A stretch of DNA of 43,027 bases from DASVLX01 sp036384655 (GTDB lineage Bacteria; Actinomycetota; Actinomycetes; Mycobacteriales; Pseudonocardiaceae). The stretch covers positions 1 through 43,027 of the forward strand of contig DASVLX010000309.1 of NCBI GenBank assembly GCA_036384655.1. The letters run 5' to 3'. Shown in pieces: positions 1 through 8,109 of the stretch (positions are counted from its first letter, which is position 1; every line of letters starts with the position of its first letter). Under the pieces are notes generated by a model. It saw only the letters and a list, made by a program, of their open reading frames with translations. It had not been told where the DNA came from and did not search any database. Position numbers and translations under genes: made by a program.

Positions 1-1167
1 TGGTCGTGGGATCTGTGGGACCAGTTGTCGTTGCGAGCCAGTGAGGGTTCCAGCGGTCTGGTGCCCCGCCAGGAGTATGAGGCGCTGTCGTTCGCGAACG
101 CCTTCTACCGCTGGCCGGAGTTCATGATCGACATGACCGAGCGGCTGGGCATCGACGGCATCGTGGATCTAGGGCGCAGTGGTCGCGAACCGGCCAACAA
201 AATCAACATGCTGCACGCCTGGTGCCTCGGCGCGGTGACCCAGCTCGGCCGCGCGCTCTACATCATCATGGACCGCAACAAACCCGACGAGTTCATTCCC
301 GAGTTCAACGCGGCCATGAAGTTCTGGCAGGCGTTGGTGTTCGGGTACCGGGGCGACGGGAACCTGTGGTCGTCGCAGGACCGCTACCGCACCACCGCGC
401 TGGACAGCGAGTGGACGCGGCGGCTGGAGAACAGCATGGAGCCGCTGACCGACGACACCCGCACCGGGTTCACGTCGATCATGGCGGCCTGCGAACTGCT
501 GTCGTTCTACCTGCACCTGGACTGCCGGCTGGGCATGTATGACCTGGGGCCGTTCGTGCGGGACAACGGCAACCCGATGATCGTGCGCAGCACCTTCACC
601 CGCGAGGACATCTACAACTGGTCGATGTTCGCGCGCGGCCTCCCCTACGCGATGACGTTCGTGTTCGAGATCGACGCCGCGCGGATGCACCTGGAGGAGG
701 CGCGCGTCATCAGCATCGGCACCCTGATGACCCGGCCACGGAACTACGTGAACCACATCGTGAAGGGCAGCGTGTGGGTGCGGGACGAATGGAATTCGCC
801 GCTGTACCAGATATCCCTCGCGGAGGCCACGGAGAAATACCTGGCCCCGGTGGGAAACGCGACCGGTGACGTGTTCGAGTGGATGACCCGCACTCCGGCC
901 CGGCATCTCATCGAATCGGGCGCGTTCACCTACTACGTGGGCATGATCATGCCGTTCATGCGGAAGGCCGGTCTGTATGACCACTACTGCATGAACGAGA
1001 ACCTGTGGGAGATCGACCAGCGCGCCGAGGACGTCTACTACGAGCTCGGCCGCAACGACTTCGCCCGGATCGTGGTGCCCACTCGGCTGTTCACCTCGTC
1101 CGAAACATCGTTCGCGCCGGTGTCACCCAACGCCCGGCCCTGGCGATCGAAGTACGCCTATGTCTGA
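1..1167 (+). CDS. Unrecognised protein, 5' end outside the window
   Basis: The frame is open from base 1 (it reads W-S-W-D-L-W-D-Q before the first possible internal start, a TTG at 25), so the true start lies upstream and at least 388 codons are present. I do not recognise the family. The chain looks helical and rich in Trp, Tyr, Met and Phe, for example YEALSFANAFYRWPEF near the N-terminus and TRTPARHLIESGAFTYYVG near residue 300. There is no signal peptide, no long hydrophobic segment and no familiar nucleotide or metal motif. It ends in TGA at 1165-1167, overlapping the ATG of the dehydrogenase at 1160, so it is translationally coupled to a P450/dehydrogenase operon. A role in the same pathway (substrate-binding, hydratase or hydrolase) is inference only. 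Confidence 0.75.
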   Translation, partial: WSWDLWDQLSLRASEGSSGLVPRQEYEALSFANAFYRWPEFMIDMTERLGIDGIVDLGRSGREPANKINMLHAWCLGAVTQLGRALYIIMDRNKPDEFIPEFNAAMKFWQALVFGYRGDGNLWSSQDRYRTTALDSEWTRRLENSMEPLTDDTRTGFTSIMAACELLSFYLHLDCRLGMYDLGPFVRDNGNPMIVRSTFTREDIYNWSMFARGLPYAMTFVFEIDAARMHLEEARVISIGTLMTRPRNYVNHIVKGSVWVRDEWNSPLYQISLAEATEKYLAPVGNATGDVFEWMTRTPARHLIESGAFTYYVGMIMPFMRKAGLYDHYCMNENLWEIDQRAEDVYYELGRNDFARIVVPTRLFTSSETSFAPVSPNARPWRSKYAYV

Positions 1168-1963
1168 GATGACCACACCACCTGTCCTACAGCCCGCGCC
1201 GTGGCTGGCCGGGGCGAGTGTGCTGGTGACCGGTGCCGGCGGTGGGATCGGTTCGGCCGTGTGCGGGCAGCTGCTCGCACACGGCGCCGACCTCGTCGGT
1301 CTGGACATCGACACCGCCTGGTGCTCGCGTGTGGACCGTGGCACGGGCCGCGTGCACGCGGTCAAGGGCGATGTCACCGCCGAGGCGGATGTGGCGGCCG
1401 CGGTGGAGGCGGCCGTCGCCGTGTACGGCCGGCTGGACCTGGTCGTCACGGCCGCCGGCATTCAGGCGGTCGCCGCCATCGAGGACACCCGCGAGGACAT
1501 GTGGCGGCATGTCCTCGACATCAACCTCACCGGCACGTTCCTGACCTGCAAACACGCGGTGCCCGCGCTGCGCGCCAGTGGCGGCGGCACCATCCTGTGC
1601 ATCGCGTCGACCACCGCGCTGCATCCCCGCGTCAACCTGGGCGCCTACTGCGTGTCCAAGGCCGGGGTCGCGATGCTGGTGCGGGTGCTGGGCCGGGAGG
1701 TCGCGAAGGACGCGATCCGGGTGGTCGGGGTGTGCCCGACGGGGGTCGACACGCCGCTGCTGGCCGGCATGATCGAGGGTCTGCGGGCCGGCGACGAGAC
1801 CGGAGGCGTGTCCGGGGACGAGAACGCCGGGCTGATGGCGTCCAAACCGGTGCAGCGGTGGCTGCGGCCCGACGAGGTCGCCGAATCGATCATCTGGCTG
1901 TCGTCGCCGGCCGCGAACGCGGTCACCGGAAGCACCATTCCCATCGATTTCGCCTCCGCCTAG
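1160..1963 (+). CDS. Short-chain dehydrogenase/reductase (SDR)
   Basis: This is a classical SDR of 267 aa, the usual length. The Rossmann glycine motif TGAGGGIG lies at residues 24-31, Asp follows the second beta strand (LDID, consistent with NAD preference), NAAG is replaced by TAAG (TAAGIQ), and the catalytic set is Ser150, Tyr163 and Lys167 (YCVSK). The usual C-terminal SDR phrase is recognisable (DEVAESIIWLSSPAANAVTGSTI). It should oxidise an alcohol or reduce a ketone. The start ATG at 1160 overlaps the previous gene by 8 bases; a second in-frame ATG at 1169 is possible. Its position between the unknown protein and the P450 suggests that it oxidises the alcohol made by the P450, which is inference. 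Confidence 0.93.
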   Translation: MSEMTTPPVLQPAPWLAGASVLVTGAGGGIGSAVCGQLLAHGADLVGLDIDTAWCSRVDRGTGRVHAVKGDVTAEADVAAAVEAAVAVYGRLDLVVTAAGIQAVAAIEDTREDMWRHVLDINLTGTFLTCKHAVPALRASGGGTILCIASTTALHPRVNLGAYCVSKAGVAMLVRVLGREVAKDAIRVVGVCPTGVDTPLLAGMIEGLRAGDETGGVSGDENAGLMASKPVQRWLRPDEVAESIIWLSSPAANAVTGSTIPIDFASA

Positions 1964-2006
1964 CTCCGTACCGACAGCCGTGGCAGGACCAGGAGGTTCA
2001 CGCGCC

Positions 2007-3218
2007 ATGACAAGTACATCCCGGCCCGAGTCCCCATCCCAGGCTCAGTTCGACCACAACGCGCCGGCGTTCATCGCCGATCCCTATCCCGTCTACGACG
2101 ATCTCCGCGAGCACGACCCGGTTCATTTCAGCGAGAACTACGGCGGCTACTACGTGCTTACCCGGTATGACGACGTGCGCGACGCGTTGCTGGACTGGAA
2201 GTTGTTCTCCTCCGCGATTCCCGGGGTGACGTCGATCCCGTCCAGCGTGAAGCGGGATTTCCAGGAGATCCCGCTGGAGGTGGATCCGCCCGAGCACACC
2301 CCGTACCGGCAGCTGATCAGCCGGTTCTTCACCCGCAACGCGATCCGCGAACTGGAGCCCGGATTCCGGGAGATCGCCCGGGAACTGCTCGGCGCGATCG
2401 TCGCGAAGGGACACGGTGACATGGTGCAGGAGTTCGCGCTGCCGTACGTGTCCCGGGTGCTGACGTATTTCCTGCAGGTGCCGCGGGAGGACTCGAACCG
2501 GTGGGTCCGTTGGGCGCAGGACATTTTTCATGGCCGGCTCACCGACCGGGCACGGGCGGACCGGGCGAGCGCGGAGATGATCGCGTATGTCGACACGCTC
2601 GTCGAGCAGCGCCGGCGTGAACCCAAGGACGACCTGTTCAGTGTGCTGGCCACCAGCCGGTTCAACGGAGAACCGCTCGGCCCGGCGCAACTACACGGAT
2701 ACGGTGTGCTGCTGCTCAACGCCGGCCAGGAAACCAGCGTCAACGGCATCGGCAACAGCGTCTGGTATCTCGCCGAACATGACACGGACCGGCGGCGGCT
2801 CATCGACAACCCCGACCTGCTGCCGGACGCGGTCGAGGAGTTCCTCCGCTTCATGTCCCCGATCCAGTTGCTGGGCCGCACATCCACCGGCGAGACGACG
2901 CTGCACGACAGCGTGATCCCGGCGGACTCGACGGTCGCGATGTGCTACGGCGCCGCCAACCGTGACCCGCGGCGGTTCACCGACGCCGACCGCTGCGTCA
3001 TCGACCGCCGCCCCAACCCGCACCTGGCGTTCGGCGCCGGCCCGCACACCTGCCTCGGCGCGCACCTCGCGCGGGCGGAGATCCGGGTCGCCCTGGGCGA
3101 GATCTTCGCGCTGATGCCGGACTACCGGCTCGACCCGGACGGCTCCCTGGAATACACCCCGCATGGGGACCTGCGCGGGTTCTGGAAACTGCCGGTCACG
3201 CTGAGGCCGTCCGCATGA
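2007..3218 (+). CDS. Cytochrome P450 monooxygenase
   Basis: A soluble bacterial P450 of 403 aa. The oxygen-activating I-helix is AGQET (residues 239-243), the ExxR pair is Glu278/Arg281 (EEFLR), and the heme-thiolate loop FGAGPHTCLG has Cys349 as iron ligand. The ATG at 2007 is chosen over an upstream ATG at 1980 because a strong AGGAGG lies at 1991-1996, with normal spacing only to 2007. The I-helix has Gln-Glu where many P450s have Asp or Glu. Electrons probably come from the [3Fe-4S] ferredoxin at the end of the same operon; no ferredoxin reductase is present in the window. The stop overlaps the ATG of the phosphatase (ATGA at 3215-3218). The substrate is unknown; no macrolide or terpene biosynthesis genes lie nearby, so a catabolic role is favoured. 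Confidence 0.95.
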   Translation: MTSTSRPESPSQAQFDHNAPAFIADPYPVYDDLREHDPVHFSENYGGYYVLTRYDDVRDALLDWKLFSSAIPGVTSIPSSVKRDFQEIPLEVDPPEHTPYRQLISRFFTRNAIRELEPGFREIARELLGAIVAKGHGDMVQEFALPYVSRVLTYFLQVPREDSNRWVRWAQDIFHGRLTDRARADRASAEMIAYVDTLVEQRRREPKDDLFSVLATSRFNGEPLGPAQLHGYGVLLLNAGQETSVNGIGNSVWYLAEHDTDRRRLIDNPDLLPDAVEEFLRFMSPIQLLGRTSTGETTLHDSVIPADSTVAMCYGAANRDPRRFTDADRCVIDRRPNPHLAFGAGPHTCLGAHLARAEIRVALGEIFALMPDYRLDPDGSLEYTPHGDLRGFWKLPVTLRPSA

Positions 3219-3940
3219 CCGGCGCACAGGCCCCGGATTTCGCGCTGGTGTTCCTGGTCCGGCACGGCCAGGCCGCCGTGCCCGACGAGAACGGCCGGTA
3301 CTCCAGCGAGAAGCCGGTGCCGCTGACCGACGCGGGCGTGCGGCAGGCCGTCGACGCCGCCGAACTACTGCGCGGCGCCAACATCGACGCGATCGTGTCC
3401 AGCGACATGCTGCGCGCCCAGCAGACCGCCCAGATCATCGGCGACGCCGTGGGTGTCGAGGTGGCCTGGGACCGGCGGCTGCGAGAGGTCGCCACCGGCA
3501 GTCTCGACGGCGCACGGCTGGTCGACCTGGAACGCGACCACCCGCGGTTCGTGCCGTGGATCCGGTCCGGGTTCCGGCAGGGATTCTCCGGCGCGGCCGG
3601 GCATTTCGACGCCCGGCTGCGTTTTCCCGGCGGCGAGAGCGTCACCGACGCGTCGGAGCGCGCTGTCGCCGCGTTCCGCGAGATCGCGGCCGCGCATCTC
3701 GGCGGGTGTGTCGCGGTGGTGTCGCATTCGTGGGTCACCTCGGCGATCCTCTGCCATGTTCTCGGGCTTCCGGTCACCGAGTATTTCCGGTTCGGGCTGG
3801 CCAATGCCGGGGTCGCGCTGGTGCGGGTCGGTGGCGACGGCAGGGGCATGCTCGACGGCCTCAACCTCGCCGCCTCGCTGGGTGTGGTCGCCGGTGGCGC
3901 GGTGCCCCAGCGGGTCGCACTGGGAGGCGATGGCCGATGA
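3215..3940 (+). CDS. Histidine phosphatase (phosphoglycerate-mutase-like)
   Basis: A 241-aa member of the histidine phosphatase superfamily. The catalytic RHG motif is at residues 16-18 (His17 is the expected phospho-acceptor) and the second catalytic His is His171 in VSHSWVTSAI; an LREVATG segment supplies the likely acidic residue. It is not a glycolytic mutase by context. It is sandwiched by ATGA overlaps between the P450 and the dikinase-like gene, so it is made together with an enzyme expected to phosphorylate something. A plausible role is to remove the phosphate from an intermediate or from a mis-phosphorylated product, which is inference. Confidence 0.9.
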   Translation: MTGAQAPDFALVFLVRHGQAAVPDENGRYSSEKPVPLTDAGVRQAVDAAELLRGANIDAIVSSDMLRAQQTAQIIGDAVGVEVAWDRRLREVATGSLDGARLVDLERDHPRFVPWIRSGFRQGFSGAAGHFDARLRFPGGESVTDASERAVAAFREIAAAHLGGCVAVVSHSWVTSAILCHVLGLPVTEYFRFGLANAGVALVRVGGDGRGMLDGLNLAASLGVVAGGAVPQRVALGGDGR

Positions 3941-5406
3941 CCGATCCGCTGATCGTCAACGCGGACGCCACCGACCTGGTGAACACGACGGACCGGATGT
4001 TGTTGGGCGGCAAGGGCGCCAGCCTGTTCTGGATGGCGTCCCAGGGTGTTCCGGTGCCGCCGTTCTTCGTGCTCACCACCCGCGCCTGGCGGGCGTGGCA
4101 GGCCGCCGGCCGGCTACCCCAACAACAGGTCGAGCGGGTCATGGACATGATCGGCTGGTTGGAGAAGAACACCGGCCGCGCCTTCGGGGTCGGGCCGCGG
4201 CCGCTGCTGGTGTCGGTTCGCTCGACCGGTCCGGTGTCCATGCCCGGGATGATGGACACGATCCTCAACCTCGGTCTCACCCCCAGCTCGCTGGGCGCGC
4301 TGCTGGACGAGTTCGGTGACCTGCGGATGGTCGCCGACGTCATCACCAACTTCGTGGCCAGCGCCACCCCGGTGCTGGGTGCCCGCGACCAGCGTGGTAC
4401 CGAGGCGACCGGCGGCACTCGGCAGGCGCTGCCTCTCGCGGCGGAGGAGCAACTCGTCGACGCCATCGACGGGGTTTTCGCGTCCTGGAACAACGAGCGC
4501 GCCAGGCTGTATCGGCGGATGAACCGGATTCCCGACGACTACGGGACCGCCGTCGTCGTGCAGGCCATGGTGTTCGGCAACGCCGGCGAATCCTCCGGCA
4601 CCGGGGTGTTGTTCACCCGCGACCCGGTCACCGGGGAACGGGTGCCGCGCGGCGAGTGGTTGGCGGCCGCGCAGGGTGAGGCCGTGGTGTCGGGCCGGGC
4701 CACCCCGTTCTCGATCGCCCTGCTGCGCGACACCCAGCCCGAGGTGTATCGACAGCTCGTCGAGATCGCCGGCCGGTTGGAGCGGTCCGCCCGCCAGCCG
4801 CAGGACATCGAGTTCACGGTGGAACGTGGAAGACTGTTCCTGCTGCAGACCCGGGCGTTGAAGTCGGCTCCGCTGGCCACCTGCCGGATCGTGCTGGACC
4901 TGCTGGAGGAGCGGGTGATCGACCGCACCGAGGCCGTCCGGCGACTGTCCGAAATGGACCTGTCCGAGCTGTGGACGGATGTGCTGCGGGATCCCGGCTC
5001 GGCCGGACCACCCGTGGCGACAGGCCTGGCGGCCGCACCCGGTGTCGCCACCGGCACCGTCGTCCGGGAGATCGACACCAGGGGCGGTGAGAGTCCCGAC
5101 CGGCCGCTGGTGTTGCTGCGCCCGGAAACCTCACCCCATGACCTGCCGGCGATGCGCCGCGCGTCGGCGCTGGTCACCGAGAAGGGCGGGCTCACCTCGC
5201 ATGCCGCGATCGTCGCCAGGGCGCTGCGGATCCCCTGTGTCGTCGGCTGCGGCGCGCTCGACCGGCTGAGCGACGGCGAGGACGTCACCGTGGATGGCGG
5301 CCGGGGCGCGGTGTATCGGGGGCGGCTGACGGTCGACCGGACCGTGCCGGACGTCGTCCGGCGGGCCCAGGCGCTGGTCCGCGAAGAGCAAGGGAGGACG
5401 TCGTGA
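3937..5406 (+). CDS. Pyruvate-phosphate-dikinase-like protein lacking the PEP/pyruvate domain
   Basis: 489 aa. Residues 1-340 match the PPDK nucleotide-binding half: GGKGASL at 24-30, an Arg95 region followed by MPGMMDTILNLGL at 102-114, and VFGNAGESSGTGVLFTRDP further on. Residues 385-480 are the swivelling phosphohistidine domain with GGLTSHAAIVARA, His422 being the phospho-carrier. Ordinary PPDK is near 880-900 aa and ends with a PEP/pyruvate TIM barrel; here the gene stops cleanly after the His domain. It therefore can make a phosphohistidine from ATP but has no pyruvate site. The ATG at 3937 overlaps the phosphatase stop, and the stop overlaps the GTG of the next gene. Related logic is known in phenylphosphate synthase, where PEP-synthase-like domains phosphorylate phenol. 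The substrate here is unknown. Confidence 0.9.
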   Translation: MTDPLIVNADATDLVNTTDRMLLGGKGASLFWMASQGVPVPPFFVLTTRAWRAWQAAGRLPQQQVERVMDMIGWLEKNTGRAFGVGPRPLLVSVRSTGPVSMPGMMDTILNLGLTPSSLGALLDEFGDLRMVADVITNFVASATPVLGARDQRGTEATGGTRQALPLAAEEQLVDAIDGVFASWNNERARLYRRMNRIPDDYGTAVVVQAMVFGNAGESSGTGVLFTRDPVTGERVPRGEWLAAAQGEAVVSGRATPFSIALLRDTQPEVYRQLVEIAGRLERSARQPQDIEFTVERGRLFLLQTRALKSAPLATCRIVLDLLEERVIDRTEAVRRLSEMDLSELWTDVLRDPGSAGPPVATGLAAAPGVATGTVVREIDTRGGESPDRPLVLLRPETSPHDLPAMRRASALVTEKGGLTSHAAIVARALRIPCVVGCGALDRLSDGEDVTVDGGRGAVYRGRLTVDRTVPDVVRRAQALVREEQGRTS

Positions 5407-5975
5407 CCTCGCTGGAGACGGAACTGTTGCTGCGCGTGCAAATGCGCGGTGTCGCGGAGATCGACGCCGTGCGGGCGCTGGACAGCGAGATCGGTCTCGC
5501 CGATGAGCGGTTGCACGCCCTGGTCAGCGGTGGGGCGTTGGCCGACGACGGCGGCCTGGTCTATGTGACGGAACTCGGTGGCCGGCGGGTCACCGACGAG
5601 CTGGCCGGGCAGGTCACCGACCCCGAACGCGGCGAGGTGCTGGCGTTCGCCGACCTGTTCGCGGTGCTCGACGGGGAACTGAAGTCGGCGCTGACCGCCT
5701 GGCAGCACGCCGTGCGGGCCGGTGACGTCGAGGCGCAGATGGCGGCCGTGCAACGGTGGCTGGACGTTGACGCCCGCCTGCACGCCGCCACGGCGGAGTC
5801 CGGCGCGGCCACCAGGCTGTTCGGCCGGACATGCGCGCGGCTCGCGGCCGCCCGGGAGCGGGTGCTGGACGGCGACACCGACCTGCTCGCCGGGCACGAC
5901 GACGCCTCCTACCACAGCGTCTGGTTCCTGCTGCACGAGATGCTGCTGCGGTCGTTGCGGCGGCAACGGGGTTGA
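5403..5975 (+). CDS. Helical protein of unknown function, possible dikinase partner
   Basis: 190 aa, no recognised family. Residues 1-70 look like a winged-helix fold (LLLRVQMRGVAEIDAV, then a VSGGALADDGGLVYVTELG wing-like stretch). The remainder is predicted helical, with Trp and His scattered (TAWQHAV, HSVWFLLHEMLL). The GTG start at 5403 overlaps the dikinase stop (GTGA), so both proteins are made in coupled fashion. Because the dikinase lacks its acceptor domain, this protein could supply substrate binding, as the separate subunits of phenylphosphate synthase do. It could instead be a transcription regulator. Both are inference. The gene ends five bases before the acyl-CoA synthetase ATG. 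Confidence 0.75.
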   Translation: MTSLETELLLRVQMRGVAEIDAVRALDSEIGLADERLHALVSGGALADDGGLVYVTELGGRRVTDELAGQVTDPERGEVLAFADLFAVLDGELKSALTAWQHAVRAGDVEAQMAAVQRWLDVDARLHAATAESGAATRLFGRTCARLAAARERVLDGDTDLLAGHDDASYHSVWFLLHEMLLRSLRRQRG

Positions 5976-5980
5976 CGACG

Positions 5981-8101
5981 ATGACGGTGACCACCGCGCC
6001 CGGCACGCTCGACCATCTTCTCGCGCCCGCCTCCGTCGCGGTCGTGGGAGCGTCGGCGAATCCGGCGCGCATCGGCAGCCGGGTGCTGGGCAACCTGCTT
6101 CGGCACGGCTACCCGGGCCGGGTGTTCGTGGTGAACAACCAGGCCACCACCGGATCCACAGTGGATGGTTGCCCCGTCTTCCGGTCGCTGGGCGAGATCG
6201 GTGTCGTGCCGGATCTCGCGTTGTTCGCGGTGGGCGCGGACGCCTCCCTGGACCTGCTCGCCGACTACGCCGAGCTGGGCGGGCGGAACGCGGTGCTGCT
6301 GGCCAGCGGTTTCGAGTCCGGCGCGGAGGGTGCCCGGCGCCGTGACCGGCTGAGGACTCTGGCGGCCGCGCACGGGCTGCGCGTGGTGGGCCCCAACAGC
6401 CAGGGGCTGTGGAGTGTCGCACACCGGATGGTGTTGGCGTTCGGCTCGGAGGCGTCCCGGCAGAACGTGACGTCGGGGCCGGTCGCGGTGATCGCGCACA
6501 GCGGCAGCCTCGGTGGCGCGGTCACCCGCCGGCTGCTGGACCTCGGTGTCGGCGTGTCGTACTTCATCAGCACCGGCGACGGCACGGTCACCGACACCGC
6601 CGACTACCTGGCCCAGGTGATCGAGGACCCGGCGGTGCGGGTCGTCGCCCTCTACCTGGAGGGCACCCGGGACGCCCACCGGCTCGCCGACACGATCGAC
6701 ACGGCCGGCCGGCGTGGAGTCCGGGTCGTGGTGCTGCCCGGTGGGCTCAGCACGGCGGGCCAGGCCACCGCGTCCTCCCACACCGGTCGCGTCATCACCC
6801 GGCCCCGGCTGCTCACCCAACTGCTGGAGCGGCGGGGCGTGATCATCGCCGGCACCATGCGGGAACTGGTCGCCGCCACCCGGACCGTGGCGTTGGCGCC
6901 GGCGATGCCGCCCCGCGCGCCGAGCGTCGCGCTGCTGGGGATCTCCGGCGGCATGCTCGCCCTGATGGTGGACGCCTGCGACCGTGCCCATCTCGACCTG
7001 GCGGAGTTCGGTGCCACCACCCTCGACCGGCTGCGCGCGACCCTGCCGCCGTTCACCAGCCCCCACAACCCCGTCGATGTCACCGGCGGCATCGTGGAGA
7101 ACGAGAAACTGCTGGTCGACACGGTCACCGCCGCGATCGCCGATCCCGGCGTGGATGCGGTGATCACGGGCCTGGACAACCGCGGCTACGACCGGCTGCT
7201 GCGGCACGCCGACGAGTTCGGTGCGGCCGCCCGCGCGACCGGCAAACCGATGGTGTTCGCGCTGTGGGACCCGCCCGCCGGCCGTGATGTCGCCGTGGAA
7301 CGCCGGCTCGCCGGCGCGGGCGTGTTCGTCGCCGACGACCCATCCGAGGTGGCGGCCCCACTGACCTGGCTGGCCCACCGGCCACCCGCCGGACCGCCAC
7401 CGGCGCCGCTGGTGCCGCTGCGGGTTTTCGACACCGTCGGCGAGCTGCGGACCTGGGATGGGATCGGCCGGCTGGCCACCGCGCTGGGCGCGAGCGTGCC
7501 CCGGACCCGGCTGCTGCGGCCCGAGGATTCCGTCGAATCCATCACCGCGGCCGATCTCACGGATCCGCCGTATGTGGTGAAACCGGTGCCCAACGCCGTG
7601 GCCCACAAGACCGACCGTGGTCTGGTGCACCTCGACCTGCGGTCCGGTGTGGACGTCCGGTCGGCGGTCCAGCGGGTGCGGGCCGACCTGGGTGCCGACG
7701 CCCCCGTGCTGGTCCAGGAGACGGTGACCGGGGTGGAACTGCTCGCCACCGTCGGCGTCGACCCGGACTGGGGACCGATCCTGACCCTCGGCTCCGGCGG
7801 CACCCTCGTCGAGCTGCTCGACGACGTCGCGCACGTGGCGCTGCCCTGCGACGAGCCCGCGCTGCGGGCCGCGCTCGCCACCCTCACGATTCGCCCCCTG
7901 CTGGACGGCTACCGCGACAGGCCACCCGCCAACGTCGACGCCCTGGTCCATGTTCTGGGCCGGCTGCAACGAGTCCTCGCCGCGCATGCCGACACCGTCA
8001 CCGAGATCGAACTCAACCCGCTGATCGTCGGCGCCAAGGGGCGGAGCGTGTTCGTGATCGACCTGCTCGTCCGCGAACGAGCCGAATCCGTTGCTGGCTA
8101 A
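5981..8101 (+). CDS. ADP-forming acyl-CoA synthetase (acetate-CoA ligase family)
   Basis: 706 aa, fused alpha-beta type. Order: CoA-binding Rossmann domain (residues 10-130, starting LLAPASVAVVGASANPARIG), succinyl-CoA-ligase-like domains (130-450) with the phosphohistidine motif ASSHTGR (His267), and an ATP-grasp domain (from about 500; VVKPVPNAVAHKTDRGLVHL, then EIELNPLIV near the C-terminus). Family chemistry: acid + CoA + ATP gives acyl-CoA + ADP + Pi, reversibly. The ATG at 5981 is chosen because it starts five bases after the previous stop and aligns with the family N-terminus; the frame is open further upstream but overlaps the previous gene. In this operon it most likely activates the acid produced by the aldehyde dehydrogenase, which is inference. 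Confidence 0.92.
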   Translation: MTVTTAPGTLDHLLAPASVAVVGASANPARIGSRVLGNLLRHGYPGRVFVVNNQATTGSTVDGCPVFRSLGEIGVVPDLALFAVGADASLDLLADYAELGGRNAVLLASGFESGAEGARRRDRLRTLAAAHGLRVVGPNSQGLWSVAHRMVLAFGSEASRQNVTSGPVAVIAHSGSLGGAVTRRLLDLGVGVSYFISTGDGTVTDTADYLAQVIEDPAVRVVALYLEGTRDAHRLADTIDTAGRRGVRVVVLPGGLSTAGQATASSHTGRVITRPRLLTQLLERRGVIIAGTMRELVAATRTVALAPAMPPRAPSVALLGISGGMLALMVDACDRAHLDLAEFGATTLDRLRATLPPFTSPHNPVDVTGGIVENEKLLVDTVTAAIADPGVDAVITGLDNRGYDRLLRHADEFGAAARATGKPMVFALWDPPAGRDVAVERRLAGAGVFVADDPSEVAAPLTWLAHRPPAGPPPAPLVPLRVFDTVGELRTWDGIGRLATALGASVPRTRLLRPEDSVESITAADLTDPPYVVKPVPNAVAHKTDRGLVHLDLRSGVDVRSAVQRVRADLGADAPVLVQETVTGVELLATVGVDPDWGPILTLGSGGTLVELLDDVAHVALPCDEPALRAALATLTIRPLLDGYRDRPPANVDALVHVLGRLQRVLAAHADTVTEIELNPLIVGAKGRSVFVIDLLVRERAESVAG

Positions 8102-8109
8102 GGAGTCCC

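Noticed and set aside
3556..3936. Upstream extension of the dikinase frame
   Set aside because: It would overlap the phosphatase gene by 381 bases, and the PPDK alignment begins at the ATG 3937, which overlaps the phosphatase stop.
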